This document shows positions 10,417 through 19,926 of a stretch of 64,000 nucleotides of DNA, piece by piece (position 1 is the first letter of the stretch; the number at the start of each line of letters is the position of its first letter). The DNA is taken from positions 1 through 64,000 of the forward strand of contig JAIDSM010000141.1 of NCBI GenBank assembly GCA_029061225.1, written 5' to 3'. The position numbers and the translations under genes are program-made. Origin of the DNA: Muribaculaceae bacterium. Lineage in GTDB: Bacteria > Bacteroidota > Bacteroidia > Bacteroidales > Muribaculaceae. Under the pieces are notes generated by a model that was not told where the DNA came from, ran no database searches, and saw only the letters and a program-made list of their open reading frames with translations.

Positions 10417-11165
10417 CTCGCACATCCTTTCTTTTTTTCATTTTTTTGTCTTATGTCGGGTTTAATATCAGAAACATTCTCCCATTCAGTGATGGATGTA
10501 TCAGGATAAGAAACAGGAATATTACCGACAATACCATTTTCTACCCCCATCTTTTTAGCAGAATTCCTAACATATTCAATAAATTCCTCTATTATTGGCT
10601 CTCTCTTCAGACTCTGACCTTTTGCTTTATGAACAAGAGGTCTATAATAATCCGGAACTTCAAGACGGTTATCTCGAGTGAAGTAATAAAACTCCCTACA
10701 CACCAATGAATTTTTACCATACAGATAATCGCGTTTCGCAACCTCGGCACCCTCATGATCACAGGTATTAGGTTCCGCTACCACATTTCCCTCTTTATCC
10801 GTATGCTCTTTATGATAAATATTATCACCAGACCATCTAGCATCGAAAACAGTCACATTCGGATTGCTGCGTTTTTCCGGGAATCTTTTCCAATACTCAT
10901 CCAAAGGAATTTGTTCGTCAATTTTTGCAAGATAGATAAGTTTTTCGTGTCCAGGTTCACATCTATCAATTCCACCTCCATAAACTTCAGAATTGTGAGT
11001 AGTGCATGCCGTCCAACCGGCAATCCATGTACCGTTAACACTGTTTGGACTTCTCCGAATCGATGGCTTGCAGGTTGCAAGCGTAAGTACGCCCCACAGA
11101 GGATTCGGGGCAAACAATGAATCGTGGACAATCTTATATGACCACATTTTTGGTTCTTTTTTCAT
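10413..11165 (-). CDS. Nmad2-like (nucleotide modification associated domain 2) protein
   Basis: YKIVHDSLFAPNPLWGVLTLATCKPSIRRSPNSVNGTWIAGW; ATGA overlap with upstream gene. Confidence 0.7.
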   Translation of the reverse strand: MKKEPKMWSYKIVHDSLFAPNPLWGVLTLATCKPSIRRSPNSVNGTWIAGWTACTTHNSEVYGGGIDRCEPGHEKLIYLAKIDEQIPLDEYWKRFPEKRSNPNVTVFDARWSGDNIYHKEHTDKEGNVVAEPNTCDHEGAEVAKRDYLYGKNSLVCREFYYFTRDNRLEVPDYYRPLVHKAKGQSLKREPIIEEFIEYVRNSAKKMGVENGIVGNIPVSYPDTSITEWENVSDIKPDIRQKNEKKKGCAR

Positions 11166-12316
11166 TTTCTCCAGTTAAATTCTATTCCTAATACTTCGTT
11201 AGCATGATATTTCCAGACTTCCTGATCAAAGTTTGGTGTATAGCGTGACATGACGAGCCGGTCCTCCTTTGTCAATTCATCGGGATGCCAAGGTTGAAAT
11301 CCATAGCATCTCTCCGGAATGCTTACGGGATTATCACACCAATCGAGTTGATAAAAGACTGTCCCTACTCTTGTCATTTTCCTACACATCTCAGGACGTA
11401 TACAATGATTATCAAGAGCAAAGGCATAATATGCCTCTCTCCCTTCCTCATTTCTTCCGAATGTCCCGAGTGCAAAGGTATACTCAGTGCCTCCATCCTT
11501 CAATTCCATCTCTATTACATCTCCTGTGTATATGTAATCTCCATTTGCATCCTTATAAGGTGTCCGCACTCCTGCGAAAATTGCAGGACAGCAATACCCA
11601 CGTCCGCGGCATTCATCCTCAAAATAATCTTCAACTATGTCTTGATTATGAGTTTCTGCAAACTCCTTATTTCGTGTCCAGACATATAAATCACCGGTCC
11701 TCCAGAAAAAGAAATCTCCAAAATCAGCATAACCAAAACGATCACGGTCTATTACATATCTTATATGTATTTCCGGTTTAGGGGCAGCCAGAATTCGCGC
11801 CCCTATGATGTATTTATATTCTTCACATAACCGCTTAAGATCTTCTTCTGTAATAGCCTTTGGTATCTTGACCCTCTTTTTCTCCGGGACTATTCCAAAC
11901 GCAACAGCACTTACAAATACTTCTTTTGTAAGGATAGCCATCCATTTCTTTGGAATGGCAACATTATACAGATCAAGAGCCTTTTGAAAGAGAGGTGCCA
12001 TTTCTTCATCCGAATACCCTGCTGAACCACATCCTACTCTCGTAACTAAAAATCTATTGTCAGGATGAGATCTCGCATATTTTATGAAATTATCTACGTA
12101 TGGTCTAATTTCATCAATTGTCAGATGACTTGTTGGGATAGCATAGCACTTGCCGGTAGGCCCTGCACCGACTCCCCATTCCGCACCAAAACGCTCACAT
12201 GCCATAAGTGAAGCACCTCCGCGATGATGGCCCTTAAGATTACTTCCAAACACAAAAATCTCGCACATCGACAATTCCGTGATTTTTTCGGGTGTTATTC
12301 TTCCTACCATAATCAT
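11162..12316 (-). CDS. macrodomain-like (A1S_2505-like) N-terminus with YopX-like C-terminal region
   Basis: IFVFGSNLKGHHRGGASLMACERFGAEWGVGAGPTGKCYAIPTS; C-terminal TPYKDANGDYIYTGDVIEM; start at ATGA overlap inside ORF 11162..12349. Confidence 0.65.
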   Translation of the reverse strand: MIMVGRITPEKITELSMCEIFVFGSNLKGHHRGGASLMACERFGAEWGVGAGPTGKCYAIPTSHLTIDEIRPYVDNFIKYARSHPDNRFLVTRVGCGSAGYSDEEMAPLFQKALDLYNVAIPKKWMAILTKEVFVSAVAFGIVPEKKRVKIPKAITEEDLKRLCEEYKYIIGARILAAPKPEIHIRYVIDRDRFGYADFGDFFFWRTGDLYVWTRNKEFAETHNQDIVEDYFEDECRGRGYCCPAIFAGVRTPYKDANGDYIYTGDVIEMELKDGGTEYTFALGTFGRNEEGREAYYAFALDNHCIRPEMCRKMTRVGTVFYQLDWCDNPVSIPERCYGFQPWHPDELTKEDRLVMSRYTPNFDQEVWKYHANEVLGIEFNWRK

Positions 12317-13899
12317 TTCTGTGTATAGTTGTCTTTCATTGTCGTACAAATACGTGGAGTGTCAAGATGGCGGGTCGTTGATGAGAAATTGAGGCCGAGC
12401 TTGAAGAGACGGCGCGGGTCGTTGGCATAAGGAAGAGAGTATTGCTTCTGTTCGATCTGGGTCATAGCCTCCTCTGCCGACTTGTCGAACTTAAGCTCTA
12501 TTATATAGATGAATTTCGGAGTTTTCACCACGAGGTCTATGCGGCCGTCTGAGGTATGGACTTCCGTTTCCACTGCAACACCGAGGAGTGTCAGCAGGAT
12601 AAAAAGGGCATTGTGAAGATTGTTCTCATCATCCATCTTCATCTCGTATGGTATACCGGCCAGGAAAATGTCAAGATCCTTTACAAATTTCTCCGGTTTG
12701 CCAGTCCTCAGATCCATAATGATATTCTGCACCACTAAATCAGCCGTGCTACGTCGGGTCTTGACGTAATATGGAAGAAGGTCGTCGAAAAGAGACTGCC
12801 GTACTTCAAGATTTGGAACACCGAGTGTAACGTAGTCAGATTCAAAATCATAGTCCTTTATAGTTATGTAGCCTGTTTGATAAAGCAATGCCACGGGATT
12901 GGCGCTTTTCAGGTCAAGTCCTTCAAGAGTGTACATGGACACAATAGACGTCAATATTCCCTCTAAGTCAGCATCTACATTTTTCAATGCCTCAGCAATT
13001 ATGGTCGCTTTTCCCGAACGTCCCCAATAATTGGAGATACTCCTGTCCTGCATGGCATTGAGAACAGACCAAGGATTGTAAATGTCACTTCCTGTCTTTG
13101 CAAATCTGTAGCCGTCATAATTTTTTTTAAGTAAGCCATAGGTCTCCTCATAGGATATTTCATTTTCTTCTGCAAAAGCTCTTATTCCCTCCTTAAAATT
13201 ATCCAGAAGTTCCTTCTCTGTGATTCCGCATATATCCGAAAATTCATTTACAAATGTTATATCCCGGATATTATTGAGGTCGGAAAATATGCTAAGCTTA
13301 CTGAATCGACTGACTCCCGTCAGGAATACAAGCCTGATATGCTCAGCCGAGCTCTTGAAGTTGGAATAAACCGATGCAAGTTTAGCTTGATAATGCTCAA
13401 AAGTTTCATCCACATTGAGATTTCCGACAAGTGGCTTGTCGTATTCATCTACAAGAATGACGACCTGTCGACCGGTCTTTTCATGAGCGGTCGCTATGAT
13501 ATTTTGAAAACGTGTGGAAAGGGTTTCCGCTGTTTCCTGAATGCCGTATTCTTTCTCCCACTTCTTGAAAGTATTGTCAAGCAATGAATCAAGAAGACCC
13601 GGAACCTCATACTTTTCGGTATTGAGGTCAAGTCTTAAGACAGGATACGGCTTCCAATCCCAGTCGGTAGAATCAATATAGAGGCCCTTGAAGAGTTCTC
13701 TTCTACCCTTAAAGAAATACTGCAGGGAAGACAGAAAAAGACTCTTGCCGAACCGACGCGGACGGGCAAGGAAATAATATTTGTGTCCTGAAGAGATAAT
13801 CTTTTCTATATATTGAGTCTTGTCAACATACAGACAACCCATCTCTATTAGAGATTTGAAGTCCTGTTCTCCTATCGGGTATTTCACTGTGTCTGCCAT
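12313..13899 (-). CDS. DUF1703-type AAA-ATPase-like/PD-(D/E)XK protein, second copy
   Basis: YPIGEQDFKSLIEMGCLYVDKTQYIEKI, ARPRRFGKSLFLSSL, GRIDLVVKTPKFIYIIELKFD. Confidence 0.9.
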   Translation of the reverse strand: MADTVKYPIGEQDFKSLIEMGCLYVDKTQYIEKIISSGHKYYFLARPRRFGKSLFLSSLQYFFKGRRELFKGLYIDSTDWDWKPYPVLRLDLNTEKYEVPGLLDSLLDNTFKKWEKEYGIQETAETLSTRFQNIIATAHEKTGRQVVILVDEYDKPLVGNLNVDETFEHYQAKLASVYSNFKSSAEHIRLVFLTGVSRFSKLSIFSDLNNIRDITFVNEFSDICGITEKELLDNFKEGIRAFAEENEISYEETYGLLKKNYDGYRFAKTGSDIYNPWSVLNAMQDRSISNYWGRSGKATIIAEALKNVDADLEGILTSIVSMYTLEGLDLKSANPVALLYQTGYITIKDYDFESDYVTLGVPNLEVRQSLFDDLLPYYVKTRRSTADLVVQNIIMDLRTGKPEKFVKDLDIFLAGIPYEMKMDDENNLHNALFILLTLLGVAVETEVHTSDGRIDLVVKTPKFIYIIELKFDKSAEEAMTQIEQKQYSLPYANDPRRLFKLGLNFSSTTRHLDTPRICTTMKDNYTQK

Positions 13900-13974
13900 A
13901 TTTCCTCTTTTTAATGCAAAGATACGTTTTTTTTAATTATCTTGCAAATGAAAAAATTTTTACATCAAAATTAT

Positions 13975-14006
13975 TTTGTCGGAATGGAATTTTTGTATTA
14001 ACTTTG
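13975..14006 (+). promoter_or_regulatory. Bacteroidetes-type promoter of thiamine operon
   Basis: TTTG - 20 bp - TAACTTTG. Confidence 0.65.
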
Positions 14007-14052
14007 CCGATGGATTGGATGCTTGAGTGCTTCCAATCATGTTAATAATATA

Positions 14053-14135
14053 AACAGGGGTGTCTCTTTCCGGACACGGAATTGAGGCTGAGATTATACC
14101 CTATGAACTTGAAGCGGATAATACCGACGAAAGGA
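14053..14135 (+). promoter_or_regulatory. TPP riboswitch (THI element)
   Basis: aacaggggtg...ctgagattataccc...gaacttgaagcggataataccgacgaaagga. Confidence 0.93.
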
Positions 14136-14142
14136 GATTTTT

Positions 14143-14346
14143 ATGAAACTATTTGTAAACCAAAAGGAATACCATACGGATTCCAACCAATTGACAGTCG
14201 AAGAACTGCTCAATGAGATTCAGTCACTGAAGCCCGGCGTGGCAGTGGCGGTAAACGATAAAGTGGTGAGAAAAGTGAACTGGAATAGTACACTGCTCAC
14301 CGAGGGAGATCAGATTACCGTTATCACTGCAGTCTGCGGCGGCTGA
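14143..14346 (+). CDS. thiS: sulfur carrier protein ThiS
   Basis: 67 aa ending VITAVCGG; after TPP riboswitch. Confidence 0.95.
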   Translation: MKLFVNQKEYHTDSNQLTVEELLNEIQSLKPGVAVAVNDKVVRKVNWNSTLLTEGDQITVITAVCGG

Positions 14347-15470
14347 TGAAACTCATTGCAATCACAACGCCCGACTTCTTGCAGGAAGAAGACCTTGCCA
14401 TCCGCCGTCTTATCGACCGCGGATGGAATCGCGTGCATATACGCAAACCTGAGGCAGCTCGTGAGCAGTTAATCGGACTCATTGAAAGGATTCCCGTAAC
14501 ATACCGCCAATACATCTCCATTCATGATCATTTAGACCTTGCAGTCAAATACAACCTTGGTGGTGTACACCTCAATAGTAGGAATCCTTTTCCGCCGGTC
14601 GGGTGGAAAGGACTTATAAGCCGCAGTTGTCACTCCATAGAAGAGATCAAAAAATTTCCGGATCTTGACTATCTAACGCTCAGCCCAATCTTCGACAGTA
14701 TATCGAAACCCGGATATAAAAGCCGGTTCTCTCTGGAAACACTGAAAAATACGAATCTAAAGAATGTATATGCCTTGGGAGGTGTGACATTTTCGCAACT
14801 CCATAAACTAAAGGAAATAGGATTTGAGGGAGCCGCGATGCTTTCCGAGGCATGGAAAACCAAAATGGATCCACTTCAATATATTACCCATACCGATGCA
14901 GGACTTGAGGAAGCTCTGCGTGGAGGCTGCCGCTGGGTGCAGCTAAGAATGAAAGATGCCTCAGACTACGAATTCATCAGGATGGCTGGAAAGATTCTTC
15001 CTATATGCCGGAAATATAATGCTGTTCTTATAATCGACGACAGGGTGCATCTTGTAGACGCAATCGGAGCCGACGGCGTACATCTCGGAAAAAAAGACAT
15101 GCCGGTCAGGGAGGCAAGAAAGATACTCGGACCAGCAAAAATCATCGGAGCGACGGCAAATACCGAAGAAGACATACTCAATGCTAATGAAGACGGAGCC
15201 GACTATATCGGATTAGGGCCTTTCCGCTTCACGATAACTAAAAAAGGGCTCTCCCCTATTCTTGGTATTCAAGGATACGGAAGGATAATGTCTCACTGCA
15301 GGAATCGCGGCATCACGCTGCCCGTTGTCGCCATAGGAGGCATCACACTCGAAGATATCGGAGCACTGAGCCAAACGGGAGTTGACGGCATTGCAGTGTC
15401 CGGACTGATATTAACTTCAGAAGACAAAGAATCTACAACTAAAGAAATACTGAGATTATGGAAAAACTGA
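14346..15470 (+). CDS. thiE: fusion: TenI-like/ThiE-like N-terminal domain plus thiamine-phosphate synthase ThiE C-terminal domain
   Basis: Two ThiE-fold halves: [32 protein letters not shown] and [47 protein letters not shown]. Confidence 0.9.
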   Translation: MKLIAITTPDFLQEEDLAIRRLIDRGWNRVHIRKPEAAREQLIGLIERIPVTYRQYISIHDHLDLAVKYNLGGVHLNSRNPFPPVGWKGLISRSCHSIEEIKKFPDLDYLTLSPIFDSISKPGYKSRFSLETLKNTNLKNVYALGGVTFSQLHKLKEIGFEGAAMLSEAWKTKMDPLQYITHTDAGLEEALRGGCRWVQLRMKDASDYEFIRMAGKILPICRKYNAVLIIDDRVHLVDAIGADGVHLGKKDMPVREARKILGPAKIIGATANTEEDILNANEDGADYIGLGPFRFTITKKGLSPILGIQGYGRIMSHCRNRGITLPVVAIGGITLEDIGALSQTGVDGIAVSGLILTSEDKESTTKEILRLWKN

Positions 15471-16225
15471 CAATAGGAGGACATGAATTCGGTAGCCGGT
15501 TGTTTGTCGGCACCGGTAAATTCAGCTCCAACAAACTGATGGAAGAAGCCATAAAGGCTTCCGGAAGCGAGATGGTGACAGTAGCGCTGAAGAGGATTGA
15601 CACAGAAAACAGTGAGGACGATATGCTCCGCCATGTATTGTTGCCGGGCATTCAGCTTCTCCCCAATACTTCAGGAGTAAGAAACGCCAAAGAGGCGGTC
15701 TTGGCGGCACAGCTCGCCCGCGAGGCTTTCGAGACGGATTTCATAAAACTCGAGATTCATCCTGATCCCAAGTATCTCCTGCCCGACCCCATCGAAACCC
15801 TTAAGGCAACCGAACAACTTGCCAAAGAGGGCTTCATAGTGCTTCCCTATATCCAGGCAGACCCGGTGCTCTGCAAACGCCTTGAAGAAGCCGGCACTTC
15901 GGCGGTCATGCCGCTCGCCGCTCCAATAGGCACGAACAAAGGTCTGGTGGTGAAAGACATGATTGAAATAATAATCGCTGAGAGTCGGGTGCCTGTGGTA
16001 GTGGATGCCGGTCTCGGAGCACCGTCTCATGCCGCCGAGGCTATGGAGATGGGTGCCGACGCAGTGCTCGTCAATACGGCAATAGCCATCGCCGGGAATC
16101 CTGTCGCTATGGCACGCGCGTTCGCTAAGGCTGTGGAAGCCGGACGTGAAGCATTTGAAGCCGGGCTCGGTATTAAATCGGATATAGCAGTAGCAAGCAG
16201 TCCCTTAACTTCATTTTTAAGCTGA
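15458..16225 (+). CDS. thiG: thiazole synthase
   Basis: [42 protein letters not shown]. Confidence 0.96.
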   Translation: MEKLTIGGHEFGSRLFVGTGKFSSNKLMEEAIKASGSEMVTVALKRIDTENSEDDMLRHVLLPGIQLLPNTSGVRNAKEAVLAAQLAREAFETDFIKLEIHPDPKYLLPDPIETLKATEQLAKEGFIVLPYIQADPVLCKRLEEAGTSAVMPLAAPIGTNKGLVVKDMIEIIIAESRVPVVVDAGLGAPSHAAEAMEMGADAVLVNTAIAIAGNPVAMARAFAKAVEAGREAFEAGLGIKSDIAVASSPLTSFLS

Positions 16226-17334
16226 TGTTTTCTGAAGTATTATCTCATTATGACTGGCAGGAGACAACCGACAGAATACTATCTAAGACAGCGTCCGACG
16301 TCGAGCGTGCCCTCTCGAAAAGAAATCCCGGCATAGAGGATTTCATGGCCCTCGTCTCCCCTGCCGCCGAGCCATATCTCGAAAATATGGCCGTGCTCAG
16401 CCGATACTATACTCATGAAAGATTCGGAAAGACAATTTCCATGTATATTCCGATGTATATCACCAATTCATGCACAAACTCCTGTGTCTACTGTGGCTTC
16501 AACCGCCATAATAAATTCGAACGGGTCATACTCTCCATGTCTCAGATAGAGGATGAATGCAAGGCTATCAGAAAACTCGCCCCATTTGAGAATCTTCTCC
16601 TTGTTACGGGTGAGAATCCGAAGATGGCAGGAACGGACTATCTTGAAAAAGCATTGAAAACCTGCCGCCCATACTTCAACAATCTCTCGATGGAAGTAAT
16701 GCCTCTCCGGACGGAAGATTACGAACGTCTCACACACTCCGGCCTCAACGGAGTAGTCTGCTTTCAGGAAACATACAACAGAAACAAATACAAGACCTAT
16801 CATCCGGCAGGGATGAAATCCAACTTTGAATGGAGAGTAAATGGCTTCGACCGCATGGGAACTGCAGGTCTCCACAAAATTGGAATGGGCGTACTGATAG
16901 GGCTTGAAGACTGGCGTACCGATGTAACAATGATGGCACTTCATTTACGCTACCTTCAGAAACATTATTGGCGTTCACGCTTCAGTGTCAACTTCCCCAG
17001 GATGCGCCCTGCCGCAGGAGGTTTTCAGCCTAATGTCGTGATGACCGACAAAGAACTCGCCCAACTGACATTCGCATTCCGTATCTTCGACCATGACGTG
17101 GATATTTCTTATTCTACAAGAGAATACCCAAACTTCCGCGACAATATGATGGCTCTTGGGGTAACCTCGATGAGTGCCGGGTCGAAGACAGATCCCGGTG
17201 GGTATTACACATATCCGCAATCGCTGGAGCAATTCGCTGTCAGCGATGAGAGAACTCCGCAAGAGGTTGCTGTAGCTATCCGTAAAGGTGGCTATGAAGT
17301 GGTTTGGAAAGACTGGGATAAAGTTTTTGACTGA
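16225..17334 (+). CDS. thiH: 2-iminoacetate synthase (radical SAM)
   Basis: NSCTNSCVYCGFNRHNKFER radical SAM motif; FSVNFPRMRPAAGGFQP. Confidence 0.95.
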   Translation: MFSEVLSHYDWQETTDRILSKTASDVERALSKRNPGIEDFMALVSPAAEPYLENMAVLSRYYTHERFGKTISMYIPMYITNSCTNSCVYCGFNRHNKFERVILSMSQIEDECKAIRKLAPFENLLLVTGENPKMAGTDYLEKALKTCRPYFNNLSMEVMPLRTEDYERLTHSGLNGVVCFQETYNRNKYKTYHPAGMKSNFEWRVNGFDRMGTAGLHKIGMGVLIGLEDWRTDVTMMALHLRYLQKHYWRSRFSVNFPRMRPAAGGFQPNVVMTDKELAQLTFAFRIFDHDVDISYSTREYPNFRDNMMALGVTSMSAGSKTDPGGYYTYPQSLEQFAVSDERTPQEVAVAIRKGGYEVVWKDWDKVFD

Positions 17335-17335
17335 A

Positions 17336-18025
17336 ATGGAAAGATATTCACGGCAGATTATGCTCACAGAGATCGGCAAGGAGGGGCAGGAAAAGCTTTT
17401 CAAGGCATCAGTGCTTATTGTTGGTCTCGGAGGACTCGGATCTCCTGTTGCGCTCTATCTTACAGGAGCCGGAATAGGAAGAATCGGTCTTTGCGATAAA
17501 GATACTGTCTCAATCAGCAATCTGCAACGACAGATACTCTATAGCGAAGAAACAGAAGGACGGTCCAAAACAACCATAGCGAGCCACCGTCTTTCCGAAC
17601 TATCTTCACATACAAGATTTGACCTCTGGAAAGATGGACTTACGACCGAGAATGCGAAGGAAATAATCTCAGAATACGACCTGGTAATTGACTGCACCGA
17701 CAACCATAAGACCCGTTATCTGATCGATGATGTCTGCTTTAAACTCAACAAGACATGGATTTACGGCGCAATCGAAGGATTTGATGGTAGAGTATCTACG
17801 TTCGGCAAGAATGGATTTCGATATTCCCATCTTTTCCCGGAAAGAGAGTCACTTTCGATGTTACCTAACGCCGCAGGTGGAGTGATAGGTCCACTCCCCG
17901 GCATAATCGGATCTCTTCAGGCAGCGGAGGCGATCAAACTCATATGCGGATTCGGCAATACCCTTGTCGGGAAACTTCTTCTTTTCAATCTAAAGGAAAT
18001 AACTCTAAAAATACTTGAACTATGA
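17336..18025 (+). CDS. thiF: ThiF/HesA/MoeB family adenylyltransferase
   Basis: MERYSRQIMLTEIGKEGQEKL, LIVGLGGLGSPVALYL, CTDNHKTRYLI. Confidence 0.9.
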   Translation: MERYSRQIMLTEIGKEGQEKLFKASVLIVGLGGLGSPVALYLTGAGIGRIGLCDKDTVSISNLQRQILYSEETEGRSKTTIASHRLSELSSHTRFDLWKDGLTTENAKEIISEYDLVIDCTDNHKTRYLIDDVCFKLNKTWIYGAIEGFDGRVSTFGKNGFRYSHLFPERESLSMLPNAAGGVIGPLPGIIGSLQAAEAIKLICGFGNTLVGKLLLFNLKEITLKILEL

Positions 18026-18675
18026 CTGAAAAATACAAATGGAGCGATGAGGCCTGGAAGGCCGCATCACCCGTCTATCAGGAAATACTTAACCTTCCGT
18101 TCGTTCGGCAGCTGGCTGAAGGAACCCTCTCCGGTGATAGGTTTAATTTCTATATCGAGCAAGACTCAATCTACGTTGAGAACTATTGCCGCGTGTTGGC
18201 ACACATAGCGTCGCGTCTTTCGCACCAGGAACACATTGCCGACTTCCTCAAATTCGCATCAATCGGGGTCGAGGTGGAAAAAATCTTGCATGAGACATAT
18301 CTCGGATCCGGACACTCCATAACATGTCCAACTCCTACTACTCTGCTTTACAACTCTTACGAATCGGCTAAAGGACTGGGACCGGTAGAGATAGAATCTG
18401 CCTCCATCCTGCCCTGCTTCTGGGTCTATCAGAAAGTTGGAGAGCATATCTTTAAGACTTGCTCGCCCGACAATCCATATCACCGATGGATCGAGACATA
18501 CGCAGACAAGGAGTTTGAAAAGTCGACATTGAGGGCGATTGAGATATGTGACGAACTGGCGGAAAACGCCTCAGATGTGATACGCAGACAGATGACGGAG
18601 GCTTTCGTCATGGCTACGCGCATGGAATGGATGTTCTGGAACAGCGCATACAATCTTGAAAAATGGGAAATATGA
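18022..18675 (+). CDS. tenA: TenA family protein (aminopyrimidine aminohydrolase-like)
   Basis: FYIEQDSIYVENYCRVLA, ILPCFWVYQKVGEHI with Cys-type active-site region. Confidence 0.9.
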   Translation: MTEKYKWSDEAWKAASPVYQEILNLPFVRQLAEGTLSGDRFNFYIEQDSIYVENYCRVLAHIASRLSHQEHIADFLKFASIGVEVEKILHETYLGSGHSITCPTPTTLLYNSYESAKGLGPVEIESASILPCFWVYQKVGEHIFKTCSPDNPYHRWIETYADKEFEKSTLRAIEICDELAENASDVIRRQMTEAFVMATRMEWMFWNSAYNLEKWEI

Positions 18676-19499
18676 GACCACGAGAATACAAAAGGGTCAT
18701 GACCATCGCCGGGAGCGATCCAAGCGGAGGAGCCGGAGTGCAGGCCGACATAAAGACAATCTCAGCCTGCGGATGCTACGCCACATCAGCGATAGCAGCC
18801 CTGGTGGAGGAGAACACAATGGGAGTCTATGGTGTATTCCCGGTGCCTGACGCATTTGTTGCTGCTCAGATATATGCGATTCTTGACGATATCGGGACGG
18901 ACGCCGTCAAAATCGGAATGCTGCATTCCACAGAACTGATCCGCGCTGTTAAGACTGCACTTGACCGATATCCGGAGATAACAGATATAGTCCTCGATCC
19001 AGTGATGGTTGCTACTTCTGGTGATCCCCTGCTTGAAGAAGAAGCCATAGCGACTCTTCGAGACGAGCTAATTCCGAGGAGCCGGATAATCACCCCCAAT
19101 ATTCCCGAGGCTGAAATACTTCTGGGACGAAGTATCCGCAGTCAGGAGGAATTGCCTGATGCAGCCGCCGAACTGTCTCGGCTTGGTGCTTCCGTACTCT
19201 TAAAAGCCGGCCATCTGTCAGATGAGCGACTTATCGATATACTTTATAATGCAGAGACTAATGAGACCATCTATTTGGAATCAAAACGCATAGATACGGT
19301 CAACACTCATGGGACAGGATGTACGCTCTCATCAGCAATAGCTTCATTTCTTGCTAAGGGAAATGCTCTTAACGATTCCGTAAAACTTGCCAAAGATTAT
19401 ATCTCGAAGGCAATAGAATCAGGAGCTCAATACAAGATCGGCAAAGGACATGGCCCCGTCAACCATTTCCACAATAAAATTTTTGAAAAAATTCTTTAG
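18663..19499 (+). CDS. thiD: bifunctional HMP kinase/HMP-P kinase
   Basis: TIAGSDPSGGAGVQADIKTISACGCYATSAI; VNTHGTGCTLSSAIASFLA. Confidence 0.95.
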   Translation: MGNMRPREYKRVMTIAGSDPSGGAGVQADIKTISACGCYATSAIAALVEENTMGVYGVFPVPDAFVAAQIYAILDDIGTDAVKIGMLHSTELIRAVKTALDRYPEITDIVLDPVMVATSGDPLLEEEAIATLRDELIPRSRIITPNIPEAEILLGRSIRSQEELPDAAAELSRLGASVLLKAGHLSDERLIDILYNAETNETIYLESKRIDTVNTHGTGCTLSSAIASFLAKGNALNDSVKLAKDYISKAIESGAQYKIGKGHGPVNHFHNKIFEKIL

Positions 19500-19505
19500 T
19501 CAGAA

Positions 19506-19537
19506 TTTGGAAGTTTCAACCTTATGCATTATCTTTG
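19506..19537 (+). promoter_or_regulatory. Bacteroidetes-type promoter for downstream ncRNA
   Basis: TTTG - 20 bp - TATCTTTG. Confidence 0.65.
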
Positions 19538-19543
19538 CGTTGT

Positions 19544-19823
19544 AAAAACAGAGCGACGGAGAGCCGAAGCTTGAAAATGACAATCCCATAACCACATCAA
19601 AGCAATTTGGGAAACTCATCAAACTTTAATGAAATACCGAGACCATCTGCCGGATGCGATGGCGGGCCCCCCACCTTCGGGTGGCGTCTCCCCTCAGGGA
19701 GCACAGGCGGATTACAAAGCGCCGGTGGAACTCAAATCCTGTCTATCGGAGTTTCATCACAAAACCTTTGGTGTGGTCCTTATAAAGGAGGCATGAGGCT
19801 CTATTGCCTCATGCCTCCTTATT
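19544..19823 (+). ncRNA. candidate independent structured ncRNA, rod-shaped (6S-like?)
   Basis: Own promoter; 11-bp closing stem 19592-19602/19766-19776, internal loop, 7-bp stem 19611-19617/19749-19755, internal C(UUCG)G hairpin, terminator at end. Confidence 0.6.
19785..19822 (+). terminator. intrinsic terminator
   Basis: aaggaggcatgaggc-tctatt-gcctcatgcctcctt, perfect 15-bp arms. Confidence 0.85.
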
Positions 19824-19846
19824 TAATCCCCACCTCAATCCTCCAC

Positions 19847-19910
19847 CCTTAAAACTTAACCCTTAACCCTTAACCCTTAACCCTTAACTCTTAACACTTA
19901 ACTCTTAAAC
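19847..19910. repeat. TTAACCC-type microtandem repeat
   Basis: cttaacccttaacccttaacccttaacccttaactcttaacacttaactcttaa. Confidence 0.9.
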
Positions 19911-19926
19911 CCAATAAACCCAAAAT

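Noticed and set aside
11269-11781. Plus-strand ORFs opposite the macrodomain-like gene
   Set aside because: Antisense; the minus frame has clear domain motifs.
19607-19852. 81-aa ORF MGNSSNFNEIPRPSAGCDGG..
   Set aside because: Lies within the structured ncRNA and its terminator; composition follows RNA hairpins rather than protein.
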